A stretch of 64,000 nucleotides of DNA, from NCBI GenBank assembly GCA_016717285.1, contig JADKFU010000002.1:62001-126000 (forward strand), given 5' to 3'. Positions 18,237 to 27,891 of the stretch are shown piece after piece. This DNA is from Chitinophagaceae bacterium. Lineage in GTDB: Bacteria; Bacteroidota; Bacteroidia; Chitinophagales; UBA10324. Made by a program: the position numbers and the translations under genes. The notes beneath the pieces are model-generated. The model was given only the letters and a program-made list of their open reading frames with translations. It ran no database searches and was not told the DNA's origin. Every line of letters starts with the position of its first letter. The stretch's first letter is position 1.

Positions 18237-18397
18237 TCACGTACTATTAATTTGAGGTGGAAGCAGGCCGGAATTTTTCAAATGAGAAGTCCGCCATAAA
18301 ATATATTTTAACGGATCTATCTGTGCTACTTTATATCCGGAGCTACATTAATTTTTTTACTGAAAAATATTAAGTTGCACTATATCGATGTCGAAAA

Positions 18398-21300
18398 ATG
18401 AGAATCAAGCTTTTCCTGCTCAACATTTTAGTATTTTCCTTCTATGCCGGAATGGCGCAAGAAAAAACTATAGCATTAAAGCAGCTTACCTCGGAGGATG
18501 GACTTTCTGATAACCAGGTAACCTGCATGCTTCGCGATAGCCAGGGATTCATGTGGTTCGGAACAAAGGATGGATTAAATAGGTATGATGGCCGTGATTT
18601 TTATGTGTTCCGGCATCAACCGGATGATTCCACTTCTTTGTGCAGCAACAACATTACCTGTCTTGCTTACGATCTTGATTCTATACTTTGGATCGGTACT
18701 GTATCCGCAGGTTTTTGCTCTTACAATTTCCGCACGCAAAAATTTACCACTTACAACAAGAACCAGGTTGCACTTTTATCGGACAACATCAATGTCATCA
18801 GGTTTGATTCGGCACGAAATGCACTTTGGCTGGGACTTATTAACGGCGGCTGGCAACTTTTCAGCCTGGAAAAAAAGGATTTCCTGGAAAAAAAAGATTT
18901 CCATTGGGCAAGGAGCTATTTTGATATTCTCTTTAAAGATTCAGCCGTTTTTGTTGCGTCGCTCATGCAGTCATTAAAAATAATGACCTTTCCATACAAG
19001 GAGGATACTTTCCGCACCTCTGTTTCAGCGGCACGAACGATTAACAAAATGATTGCAGGCAGCGATGGCAACATCTGGTGTGGAGCGTGGGACAATGCGT
19101 TGCATGAATTCAATGACAAGACAGTTCTGTTGCAGAGTTACGTTTTTGACGGCACCGGAAAAATGAATTTTTCATCCGATGAAATCATCAGCCTTGCAGA
19201 GGATAAAAATAAAATAGTATGGTGCGGCACTAAAAGCTCCGGCATTCATTTTTTTGATTTAAAAACTAAAATATTTTTTGATTTTCCTGTTTCAATACCA
19301 ATAACTTCTAGGGTTAATTACATCTATCGTGATGATTATAACCGCATGTGGATTGGAAGCGATGAAGGAGTGTTTGTATATGATGTTTTGCAAAACCAGT
19401 TCACGGTCACACATCTCCCTGTGCCCGGTAAGGACAATAGTTGCAGGGTATTTGACCGCGTGATTACTGACAGCGGTACAGAATATGTAGCGGCAGCTTG
19501 TGGACTGTTTTATAAAAAAAAGAATGAATGGAATTACCACTTCAAAACCTTTGATTACAGGAATGAGCGACTCCAACTTTTCAGCATATCAATGGATTCT
19601 GATGGTGCTATCTTGATAGGAACCAATAAAACAATGTTCATGCTCGACACGGTAACCATGGAGTTGCAATTAATTCCGGCAAATCCATTGCTACAATCAC
19701 TAAAATATTTCTCCATTTATTCTTCACGGGTAAACTGTATTTCCAACATCAGGATTGCCGGCCATCATTTTATTGCCGCATCTTTTTATGGTCATTTTAT
19801 AACTATTGCTGATCGTGCACGAAAAAATTTATTCTGGCTGAGTGGGACGTTGAATAACAAATGGGTTGCAGAAAATCTTACCCGTAAGATATTCATCGAT
19901 TCTCAGAACAGGATGTGGATTTGCGGCGCGTCGAAGGGAATTTCACAATTTTATTTACCGGGCGATTTTGATCCGCATTCATATTCTGAAAATGACAGTT
20001 TGTTTCATCGGGTTGTGGTCGCTGAAAAAAACTGGAAGGATATACAAGAGAACCGCAGTGTATCCGTCAACGATGTTTATGATATACTAGAAAATGATGA
20101 CGGAAGCTTTTGGCTGACTTCTGAAAGCTCCGGATTAATGCGCTTTTTTCCGGACAGGGCTGACGCTCCATTCACTTTTATTAGAGGAGATTACCAAACA
20201 CTTCAGGGAATCGCAAGGCAGGATGCCGACAACCTTTGGATCGTCACTTCTAAAGGACTTTTGAATTACAATGTCAGTATGAACGCGTATAAATTGTATG
20301 ATTTTAAACTGGGAGTGCCTCATGGAATCGGAGGATATTTTTTTGATGACCGGGATTCAATATTCAGTGTAGGGTTTGAAGGAGGATTTGTGTCATTCGA
20401 TCCATGGAAAATTTTGAAGGACCCTGAAAAACCAAATGTATATGTTACCAGGCTGTGGGTGATGGATGAGTCACGTGATTCATTTCTTTCAAATAAACTC
20501 GTGCTGAATCACGATCAGAACTTTTTAAAATTTTATCTCTCTTCGAATTGCTTCTCCGGCAATGAACAGGTAACATACATGTATCAGCTTACAGACATTG
20601 ATGATGACTGGCGGACCAGTGATAACCCGTTTATCACTTACACCAATTTGCCTCCCGGTCATTTTAATTTTAAGTACAAGGCGATCAACAGGGATGGTGT
20701 AGAAAGCGAAATCCGTTCGCTGTCTCTTAGCATCATTCCGCCATTTTACAAAACCATTTATTTTTATTTGACTGTCATCCTCCTGCTGTTGAGCACTGTG
20801 TATGGATTCTACCGCTACAGGATTCGCCAGATTTTAAAACTGCAGGAAGTACGGAATAAGATTGCACGCGATCTTCATGATGATATTGGCTCAACGATAG
20901 GAAGCATAAACTTTTACAGCCAGGTTGCCAATGTAAGGTTGAATAAGGAGGTTCATAAAGACACTAAAGGTATTCTCGAAAAAATTGAAACGATGTCGCG
21001 GGAAATAATTGATAAAACAGGCGACGCTGTGTGGGCTGCCAATTCTGCAAATGATACAATGAATAGCCTGATGCTGCGTATTGAGAGTTATGCAGCCGCC
21101 ATATTAGGAACCGCCGGTATTCGGTTTAGAATTAATTGGGATGAAAAATCAACAAACACTTTTTTGAAAATGGAAGAGCGTAAGAATCTTTTCCTTATTT
21201 ATAAAGAAGCCATTCATAATATTATTAAGTATGCAGCAGCTTCTGAAGTTGAAATATCTGTTAACAGAAATGCTGACCGGTTGGAAATGTTGATTGCGGA

Positions 21301-21454
21301 CAATGGAAAAGGATTTGACACACGCAACAATGCATATAATGGCAATGGAATAAAAAATATGAAAGCGCGCGCTGAAAGTATGAATGGAACTTTTAGTATC
21401 ACCAGCATGCAACACCAGGGTACCGTAATTAAAGTAGCTGTTTCAGACAATTGA
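18398..21454 (+). CDS. Sensor histidine kinase with periplasmic two-component propeller (Reg_prop, Y_Y_Y, HisKA_3)
   Basis: A signal segment (residues 1-20, ending GMAQ) leads into a large periplasmic beta-propeller whose blades carry the motif W-x-G-T-x-x-G-L/Y (e.g. MWFGTKDGLNRYDG, LWIGT, VWCGTKSSGIHFFD, MWIGSDEGVFVYD). A Y_Y_Y domain (about 700-765) follows. One membrane helix spans about 785-807 (YFYLTVILLLLSTVYGFY). Then comes a HisKA_3 dimerisation domain with His 827 in ARDLHDDIGSTI and a HATPase_c domain (NLFLIYKEAIHNI, DNGKGFDTRNN, GNGIKNM). It likely senses an extracellular ligand, often a polysaccharide in this phylum, and phosphorylates the NarL-type regulator encoded 60 bases downstream. 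Unlike classic hybrid systems it lacks its own receiver and AraC domains. Confidence 0.95.
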   Translation: MRIKLFLLNILVFSFYAGMAQEKTIALKQLTSEDGLSDNQVTCMLRDSQGFMWFGTKDGLNRYDGRDFYVFRHQPDDSTSLCSNNITCLAYDLDSILWIGTVSAGFCSYNFRTQKFTTYNKNQVALLSDNINVIRFDSARNALWLGLINGGWQLFSLEKKDFLEKKDFHWARSYFDILFKDSAVFVASLMQSLKIMTFPYKEDTFRTSVSAARTINKMIAGSDGNIWCGAWDNALHEFNDKTVLLQSYVFDGTGKMNFSSDEIISLAEDKNKIVWCGTKSSGIHFFDLKTKIFFDFPVSIPITSRVNYIYRDDYNRMWIGSDEGVFVYDVLQNQFTVTHLPVPGKDNSCRVFDRVITDSGTEYVAAACGLFYKKKNEWNYHFKTFDYRNERLQLFSISMDSDGAILIGTNKTMFMLDTVTMELQLIPANPLLQSLKYFSIYSSRVNCISNIRIAGHHFIAASFYGHFITIADRARKNLFWLSGTLNNKWVAENLTRKIFIDSQNRMWICGASKGISQFYLPGDFDPHSYSENDSLFHRVVVAEKNWKDIQENRSVSVNDVYDILENDDGSFWLTSESSGLMRFFPDRADAPFTFIRGDYQTLQGIARQDADNLWIVTSKGLLNYNVSMNAYKLYDFKLGVPHGIGGYFFDDRDSIFSVGFEGGFVSFDPWKILKDPEKPNVYVTRLWVMDESRDSFLSNKLVLNHDQNFLKFYLSSNCFSGNEQVTYMYQLTDIDDDWRTSDNPFITYTNLPPGHFNFKYKAINRDGVESEIRSLSLSIIPPFYKTIYFYLTVILLLLSTVYGFYRYRIRQILKLQEVRNKIARDLHDDIGSTIGSINFYSQVANVRLNKEVHKDTKGILEKIETMSREIIDKTGDAVWAANSANDTMNSLMLRIESYAAAILGTAGIRFRINWDEKSTNTFLKMEERKNLFLIYKEAIHNIIKYAAASEVEISVNRNADRLEMLIADNGKGFDTRNNAYNGNGIKNMKARAESMNGTFSITSMQHQGTVIKVAVSDN

Positions 21455-21514
21455 CCATATCTGGTAATTTTTTATGACCGGGAAGATCAACACCTTTGCA
21501 TTGAAAATCTGCTT

Positions 21515-22165
21515 ATGAAAAAATCACTTACGGTTTTATGCTTCGACGACAATAAGAATTTCTGTGATTCCGTGTGTCTGCTGCTATCAACAACAGAAAA
21601 TATCAACGTGGCCGAGGCGTATGCTTCTTATGATGGCATGTCTGAAAATATTAGCATGTTAAAACCGGATGTTGTATTGATGGATATTGATATACCGCCG
21701 GTAAGCGGAATCGAAGCGGTAAAAATAATCCGGAAAGATTTTCCGGAACTGCCCGTGCTTATGCTTACCGGATTTGAAGATGATGAGAAAGTATTTTCGA
21801 GTCTCTGTGCAGGGGCCAATGGTTATATTTTAAAGAACAGTAAAATGGAAGCACTCATTCATCAGATTGAAGAAGTATATGCTGGCGGATCTCCGATGAC
21901 GCCCGTTATCGCACGTAAAGTACTCAACCAGTTTGCCAGGTTACAGCCGTCAAATTCAACCAAAGAAGAATTTAATCTAAGCAGTCGTGAAAAGGAAGTG
22001 CTTCAGCTTTTGGTTACCGGTAAATCATATAAAATGATTGCGGGAGAGTTATGCATCAGCTATGAAACAGTGCATTCCCGGATACGAAGAATTTATGAGA
22101 AACTGCAGGTCAATTCTATTGGCGAGGCAGTTTCAAAAACCATCATACAGAAGATTCTCAAATAA
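21515..22165 (+). CDS. NarL/FixJ-type response regulator (REC + LuxR HTH)
   Basis: The 216-residue protein has a receiver domain (1-120) with Asp 57 in VVLMDIDIPPVSG as phosphoacceptor, and LTGF and LKNS at the switch Thr and conserved Lys. Its C-terminal LuxR helix-turn-helix (about 150-210) contains LSSREKEVLQLLVTGKSYKM and ETVHSRIRRIYEKLQVNS. It is the cognate partner of the HisKA_3 kinase upstream; HisKA_3 kinases nearly always pair with NarL-type regulators. The next gene downstream encodes a T9SS-exported protein, a candidate target, though a 300-base gap separates them. Confidence 0.95.
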   Translation: MKKSLTVLCFDDNKNFCDSVCLLLSTTENINVAEAYASYDGMSENISMLKPDVVLMDIDIPPVSGIEAVKIIRKDFPELPVLMLTGFEDDEKVFSSLCAGANGYILKNSKMEALIHQIEEVYAGGSPMTPVIARKVLNQFARLQPSNSTKEEFNLSSREKEVLQLLVTGKSYKMIAGELCISYETVHSRIRRIYEKLQVNSIGEAVSKTIIQKILK

Positions 22166-22466
22166 CTGCGCCCACCAAAATCTATTGGCAATAATTGTAT
22201 TTCATTCACCTTTGAATATGGTGTTGGTTCTAATTGACGCTTCATTATTTCGAAAGCAAACACGTTGTTGAATTTGCTTGCCAATAATAAACCATTATTC
22301 AACTATTTATACGTGTTGCGAACGAATTGAAATGTTTTCGCACTGTAATATTTTCACCAGAATTGGTAATTGACTTTCTTATTCCCAAGCAGCAATTTTG
22401 TCGGGCTGATTTTCATCATTCAATTTGAAAGTCCGAAAGAAATTCAAAAACCAAAATTGTCTTCTT
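22166..22466. other. Upstream region of the T9SS surface protein gene
   Basis: A 301-base AT-rich stretch separates the response regulator from the secreted protein gene. I see no match to the Bacteroidota TTG-N19-21-TAnnTTTG promoter pattern that I would stand behind, and no clear terminator hairpin. Its length suggests the downstream gene has its own promoter. Confidence 0.4.
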
Positions 22467-25400
22467 ATGAAAAACAAAAACACACTGCGCACCATGCTGC
22501 TGCAAATGAAATGCATTCCTGTATTTATTTTCGCATTGGTTGTAATGGGTTTAACAAGCAGGAAGGCTAACGCCCAACTGTATACACGTACTACTTTTAA
22601 TGCAGCGTATACTGCTATCAATGCAGGCAGTGGAGCAACAGTTTCAACGGCAACTGGTAATGATGTAAACCAAACAGCCATTCCACTTGGTTTCACGTTT
22701 ACTTATGCAGGAGTTAATTACACAACTGTTGGCTTAAACACCAACGGATTATTATTTTTTGATGCCGTGGCGCCCGTTGCTGCTGAAGGAGCTTACAACA
22801 ACAACATGTATGTGTCAGGAGCCGGTGGCACTGATAAAAGTATCAGCGCATGGTGGGCAGATATGACTGATGATGCGTCATCTGATATTTTGTACCAGAC
22901 ACAAGGCACTGCCGGCAGCCAGACTTTTACCGTTCAGTATACCAACTATCCACATTTCACGGGAACTGGTGGCACCAACGTTCGATTAAACTTCCAGGTA
23001 ATTTTTTACGAAGGCACCAATGTAATAGAGTTTCGTTATGGCTCAAGGACTATTACAGGACCGCCAACAAGTTTAGGGGGAGCCTGTATAGGAATTGAAT
23101 ATGGTACAGGTGGCGCTGGAAATTTTATTGACCTTGTTACCGGCTCTGGTCAAACTTCACATGGCCTGCTAAGTCCTTTGGTGGCATGGCCTTCTTACAA
23201 TTACCGATTGACACCCGGAGCACCCACACCTGTTGCAACAGGAACGTATAATGTAGGCATAGGACAAACCTATTCCAGTCTTACGCTTGCTACTTCTGAC
23301 CTTAATCACCGGGGTATTTCAGGACCCGTGACACTTAACCTTACCGATGCCACCTACGATACCACAACAGCAAACGGAAGCCACATCTTTCCTGTTTTTG
23401 CAGGTCCTTTTAAAGGCTCAAGCTCTGTTAATACGGTAACTATTGCTAAAACAGGAACACCAGCTACATTTTCTTACAGGGGTTCTCCTGTTGTTCAGGG
23501 AGGCGGTTTTGGATATGGCAGTACTGCTGGGTTGGGTGCTATTTCTAATAATGAAGAACCCATTATGGGTGTTTGTGCACGTTACACAACTATCAGTAAT
23601 ATTAATCTTGTTTCGCTGGGAACAAAAGCAAGTGATGTAGAGACAGGATTAATGGTTTTTGAATCTTTCGGTGGCGACTCTGGCGCGCAATATAATGTGT
23701 TTGATAAAATTACTGTTGACATGGACCGCACCAACACGAGTACCATTGGAATTTTTTCTAAGAGTATTACAAACCCGGGAGGGGGGCAGGGGACCAATTC
23801 AAATAATACATTCAGGGACATAACGATTCGCGATTCTTATGCAGGGATAAATATTGCGGGTGGTACAACATTCGACGTAGGTAACCAAATCGTCTCCTCA
23901 TCGTGTACTACTTTTAATTCGATAGGTGACCCCAATGTACCCAATGACATTGGAGGAGGTAGTTCTTCAACGTACGGCATCTGGATGCAAAACCAGGATT
24001 ATTTTACTATAAGAAATAATGTAATACGTAATTTATCAACGTCAAGCGCTTCTGCCTCAGTGGACGGAATCCTGGTACCGGCAGGAACGGGCACCTGTGA
24101 AATAAGTAATAACATCATCAGAACATTAAAGAGAAATAATGCTTCATTTGGCGGCATCCCTAAAGTTTGTGGCATCCGGGTGGCTTCTCCTAATTCTTCT
24201 AATACCTTCAGGATTTTTAATAACAGCATCAGTGAGCTGTTAACATCGTACACCGGTGTTGCAACAGCCACGCGTGATGTTAGAGGAATTTATATTGATG
24301 ACACAGGTTCTGGCGCAATCACTTTTGATATCTGGAATAACAGTATTAGCATTGATGGTAGTTCTTCTCCTAATGCATCAAATGCTTGTTTAGAAATTGC
24401 TGAAGTCGGTACCCGAACATTTAATATAAAGAATAATGTTTTCGCAAATTTCACTGCCGCACAAACCGGTGTTGCAAGTCATTTTTGCATTATAAGTCCA
24501 ACCATTGACAAGTATGGAGTTCTTGGTTCTCTGTCAGATTATAATGACTTGTATATTGCCAACGACCAGGGAATATCAGGACATGTTGGAAAAGGTGCAA
24601 CAACTAACTACTCCACACTTGCAGCATGGCAGTCGGGTATGAGTTTCAATATGGGTACTGATGCCAATTCCAATTCAGCAAATCCTTTCTTCGCCAATAA
24701 CATCAGCAATTTGCATGGCACTTTTGCTTCTGCTGCAATTGAAAGTGAGGGCACCACACCACCTGCATATATTTTCGCAGATATTGATTGCCAGTTGTTG
24801 CATGTACCCTCCGATATCGGATCAGATGATTTTGCACTTTGCATGCCGGAAGGCGGGAATATTTCACCTGCTTCGGTTAGCGTTTGTACAAATGCTGTTT
24901 ATAACATGTCAGCAACAGCATTCGGTACCGATCCTGGAATCACTTTCCAATGGATGATATCAGGCACTTCAGGCGGACCTTACTCAAATGTGTCTGCCGG
25001 AAGCGGAGCTACCACTCCTTCTTACACCACAGCAAAACTTAATACAGGCACTTACTATTATGTATTGCAGGCCACTTGTCCTGTATCAGGAACTGATTTA
25101 TCGAATGAGCTGACTGTTACTGTAAAATCACTTCCAACCGCTACGATCACTCCTGCGGGTCCTACGACATTTTGTAAAGGTGGAAGTGTGGATTTAAATG
25201 CAACGGTTGCTGCAAACAGAGCCTATCAATGGAAGAAAGGAAGCAGTGACATTGCCGGTGCGACTTTGTCAACATACACAGTAACAGAAAAGGGCAGTTA
25301 CAAGGTCGTAGTAACAAATACTTCTACCGGATGCTCAAAAACATCAGCAGCCATATCAATAACAGTTAACAACTTGCCCACTGCAACCATTACTCCGCAG

Positions 25401-25868
25401 GGACCCACCACTTTCTGTGAAGGAGGTAGCGTGGTATTACAGGCAAACACCGGAACAGGTTACACTTATAAATGGAAGAAAGGAAGCAGCTTTATTTCGG
25501 GCGCTACTTTGTCAAGCTATACCGCGACTACGGAAGCAAATTATAAAGTAGAAGTATCAGATGGTAACGGTTGCTCAAAACTATCTGCGGCAACATCGGT
25601 GAGTGTTCCGTGCAGGGAATCAGAAAATGCAATGATTTTAACTGAAGAGTCTGTGTCTATTTTCCCAAACCCGGCTACTGCTGAATTGAATATCGTACTT
25701 CCGGCAAATGGAAATTTTGAATTTGAAATTTCAAGTGTAACAGGTGAAAAAATGTTGCGCGAACAAAATCAAAACAGTGTTGATGTTTCAGATTTGGCTG
25801 ATGGAGTTTATTTTATAAAGATTTATACAGCTGATTTTATAACCACTCATAAATTCGTGAAGCAATAA
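22467..25868 (+). CDS. T9SS-exported protein: nidogen-like head, beta-helix, two Ig-like modules, Por sorting domain
   Basis: From the ATG at 22467 (the frame opens earlier at a TTG, 22425) the product is 1133 residues. A signal peptide ends at SRKANA-QLY. Residues about 25-235 form a lectin/nidogen-like beta domain (FTYAGVNYTTVGLNTNGLLF, VIFYEGTNVIEFRYGS). A long region follows with repeated NN-V/I-I turns (TIRNNVIRNL, EISNNIIRTL, RIFNNSISEL, DIWNNSISID), typical of a right-handed parallel beta-helix. Then come two Ig-like repeats (FCKGGSVDLNA..., FCEGGSVVLQA...) and a C-terminal T9SS type A sorting domain (SIFPNPATAELNIVLP ... DLADGVYFIKIY). It should be exported by the Por system and anchored or released at the surface. 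The ligand is unknown. Confidence 0.9.
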   Translation: MKNKNTLRTMLLQMKCIPVFIFALVVMGLTSRKANAQLYTRTTFNAAYTAINAGSGATVSTATGNDVNQTAIPLGFTFTYAGVNYTTVGLNTNGLLFFDAVAPVAAEGAYNNNMYVSGAGGTDKSISAWWADMTDDASSDILYQTQGTAGSQTFTVQYTNYPHFTGTGGTNVRLNFQVIFYEGTNVIEFRYGSRTITGPPTSLGGACIGIEYGTGGAGNFIDLVTGSGQTSHGLLSPLVAWPSYNYRLTPGAPTPVATGTYNVGIGQTYSSLTLATSDLNHRGISGPVTLNLTDATYDTTTANGSHIFPVFAGPFKGSSSVNTVTIAKTGTPATFSYRGSPVVQGGGFGYGSTAGLGAISNNEEPIMGVCARYTTISNINLVSLGTKASDVETGLMVFESFGGDSGAQYNVFDKITVDMDRTNTSTIGIFSKSITNPGGGQGTNSNNTFRDITIRDSYAGINIAGGTTFDVGNQIVSSSCTTFNSIGDPNVPNDIGGGSSSTYGIWMQNQDYFTIRNNVIRNLSTSSASASVDGILVPAGTGTCEISNNIIRTLKRNNASFGGIPKVCGIRVASPNSSNTFRIFNNSISELLTSYTGVATATRDVRGIYIDDTGSGAITFDIWNNSISIDGSSSPNASNACLEIAEVGTRTFNIKNNVFANFTAAQTGVASHFCIISPTIDKYGVLGSLSDYNDLYIANDQGISGHVGKGATTNYSTLAAWQSGMSFNMGTDANSNSANPFFANNISNLHGTFASAAIESEGTTPPAYIFADIDCQLLHVPSDIGSDDFALCMPEGGNISPASVSVCTNAVYNMSATAFGTDPGITFQWMISGTSGGPYSNVSAGSGATTPSYTTAKLNTGTYYYVLQATCPVSGTDLSNELTVTVKSLPTATITPAGPTTFCKGGSVDLNATVAANRAYQWKKGSSDIAGATLSTYTVTEKGSYKVVVTNTSTGCSKTSAAISITVNNLPTATITPQGPTTFCEGGSVVLQANTGTGYTYKWKKGSSFISGATLSSYTATTEANYKVEVSDGNGCSKLSAATSVSVPCRESENAMILTEESVSIFPNPATAELNIVLPANGNFEFEISSVTGEKMLREQNQNSVDVSDLADGVYFIKIYTADFITTHKFVKQ

Positions 25869-25898
25869 TGAGCAGGAATTATCCATCAGTGCCGAATT

Positions 25899-25928
25899 CC
25901 ACCGTATCTCCTCTGAAGGATACGGTGG
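25899..25928. terminator. Hairpin between convergent reading frames (possible bidirectional terminator)
   Basis: A perfect 10-bp stem, CCACCGTATC with GATACGGTGG, encloses a 10-base loop, 31 bases after the T9SS gene stop. No strong T-run follows on either strand, so termination efficiency is uncertain; the place between a plus-strand gene and a minus-strand remnant suits a terminator. Confidence 0.5.
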
Positions 25929-25953
25929 CTTTGAATAAATGTCTGAAAGAAAT

Positions 25954-26268
25954 TCACCGCTCCACTAAAAATTTTCCTCTGTAAATTTTATTTTTTGACG
26001 AAGCAGTTATGAAATACATGCCACTGCTCAGCTCACTCACATCCAATTCAAATTTTGATTTGTGAAGGTGATTGAATACCTGTAGGTGTGTACCATTGAT
26101 GGAGAAGATGGAGAGTGATTCGATGAGGTTTGAAAATTCTACAGACAGTTTTGAATTTGCAGGAATAGGAAACAGTAGTATGTTTCCTGTTTGAGTGAAA
26201 CTTAAATGATCATCATCAACCCCGACAACCTTGGGTTTGAATTTTAAGAAAACCCATAGGAAATCAGG
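25954..26268 (-). pseudogene. Orphan C-terminal T9SS sorting domain (gene remnant)
   Basis: The minus strand from 26268 to a TGA at 25954-25956 is open for 104 codons without a fitting start. It encodes a Por-type sorting domain: ILLFPIPANSKLSVEFSNLI, then SLSIFSINGTHLQVF, then LDVSELSSGMYFITAS and a basic end KNKIYRGKF. The layout (FPIPA, a central sheet, L..G.Y.....) is the same as in the intact T9SS proteins here. The exported body of the protein is missing upstream, where stops appear in all frames I checked. It is probably the tail of a deleted surface protein gene. Confidence 0.7.
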
Positions 26269-26613
26269 TTAGCAATTCAAAGCACTCTTGTGCCATCAAT
26301 GTAACCTGAATCTTAACGGTAGAAACTTTCCATTTTCACTCCGCATGGATGCAAAAATAAATGCCATTGTTAAATCAGATCCGCCGGAAGAGTTGTTGGA
26401 TTTTTTATCTGTTGAAACATAGTTGAATGGCAGGAAACTCGTTTTGAAAGATATATATTTCACATTGGGATTTTACATCACTGATACTTTATCAGGATCA
26501 CGGAATATCTAAACTAATGGGAAGAGTTTGTTTTTCTGTCAGATCAATATGACATTGAAATTATCATCAAAAAATGGCAAGTATCATTTTCCGGATTATA
26601 GAATCCCAACTCA
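26269..26613. other. Degenerate stretch, no supported gene
   Basis: This 345-base region lies between the orphan sorting domain and the end of the receiver-kinase gene. Short minus-strand pieces (for example GYIDGTRVL near 26280-26310) may be further decayed parts of the lost T9SS gene. Nothing here can be annotated as functional. Confidence 0.4.
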
Positions 26614-27882
26614 TCACGCTGAAACTTCCCGGTTCACTCTGTCAGCATTTACGTTCGCGGCAGGAAGGGCTATAGTAAAAACAGCTCCTTCATTCAATTT
26701 GCTTCGCGCGGATATATGCCCGTTATGTTCTTCCACGATTTTCTTACAGAGCGCCAGTCCTATGCCGGTTCCCTTATATGCGGAAGCGCCATGGAGTCGC
26801 ACAAACATCCCGAAAATTTTTTCGGAATAGACCTGATCGAAGCCTATACCATTATCTTCCAGATAGATTCTGTAATATTTATTTTTTACTTCCACACCAT
26901 CGGTCCGGTCGTCGTCAGATTTTGCAAAAATGCGAATAAGCGGGTCTGTATTCTCCCTGCGATATTTAATGGCATTGTTGACCAGGTTATTGAATAGCAG
27001 TCGTATTAACTCAGGGATGACTTCCAATGATGGGAGTGGCTCCAAAACCACTGTAACATTCTTGTCGCTCAATTCCTGTTCGTACTCGTCAAGGATCTCT
27101 TTCATTATGATGTTGAGGTCCGTTTTAACAAACTTTTTTTGCTGTATCGATATCTTCGAAAAGGCCAATATATCCCTGATCAATGTTTGCATGCGTTCAG
27201 CAGATTTCTCAATCCGGTCAATATATTTTTTTGAATCCTCATTAATCAAATCTCCGAGGCTGGAACCTAACCGTTCACTGAAGGTTCTTATTTTTCGCAA
27301 AGGCTCCTGTAGATCATGCGAGGCCATAAAAGCAAAATTGTCGAGGTCCTTATTGGCAGCTTCCAGCCGGTCAATATTTTCAATAAGCGCTTTGTTAAGT
27401 GCCTTTATTTTTTCCTCCGATGACTTTCGTTCCCTGATCTCTGATTCAAGGTTCCTGTTGATCAGCGTAAGTTTCTGTTCCTGAATGAGCAACCTGTGAT
27501 TTTTTCTATACAGTTCAACGAATACCGCCACCTTCGCACTCAGCAGCGCAGGATCGACGGGTTTGTAGATGTAGTCGACACCACCCAATTGATACCCTTT
27601 AAAAATATTTTCCTCACCATAATTGTGGGCGGTGATAAAGACGATTGGAATGTGCCGCAACTTCTCCCGTTCATAAATCAGCGATGCCGTTTCAAATCCA
27701 TTCATGTTAGGCATTTGAACATCCATCAGTATCAAGGCAAAATCATAATCCTGCAACAAGATTTTCAGCGCGGATTTTCCGGAGTTTGCTTTTACTATAA
27801 CATAGCCATCAGGCATTAAGATGGCTTCTATTGACATCAGGTTATCCGGGCGATCATCCACTAAAAGAATCCTGGGCTGCAT
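26614..27882 (-). CDS. Hybrid response regulator / histidine kinase (REC-HisKA-HATPase_c)
   Basis: The 422-residue soluble protein starts with a receiver domain (ILLVDDRPDN; Asp 54 in LILMDVQMPN; YKP at the conserved Lys). A coiled-coil stretch (about 125-178) leads to a HisKA domain with His 189 in FAFMASHDLQEPLRKI and a HATPase_c domain (N box LFNNLVNNAIKYR, DNGIGFDQVY, GTGIGLALCKKIVEEHNG). The HisKA type is like that of phytochrome/bacteriophytochrome-associated kinases. The start is 9 bases after the stop of the giant poly-HAMP kinase, so both are made from one transcript. Its receiver may accept phosphate from that kinase. The output is unknown. Confidence 0.93.
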   Translation of the reverse strand: MQPRILLVDDRPDNLMSIEAILMPDGYVIVKANSGKSALKILLQDYDFALILMDVQMPNMNGFETASLIYEREKLRHIPIVFITAHNYGEENIFKGYQLGGVDYIYKPVDPALLSAKVAVFVELYRKNHRLLIQEQKLTLINRNLESEIRERKSSEEKIKALNKALIENIDRLEAANKDLDNFAFMASHDLQEPLRKIRTFSERLGSSLGDLINEDSKKYIDRIEKSAERMQTLIRDILAFSKISIQQKKFVKTDLNIIMKEILDEYEQELSDKNVTVVLEPLPSLEVIPELIRLLFNNLVNNAIKYRRENTDPLIRIFAKSDDDRTDGVEVKNKYYRIYLEDNGIGFDQVYSEKIFGMFVRLHGASAYKGTGIGLALCKKIVEEHNGHISARSKLNEGAVFTIALPAANVNADRVNREVSA

Positions 27883-27891
27883 CTTACATTG

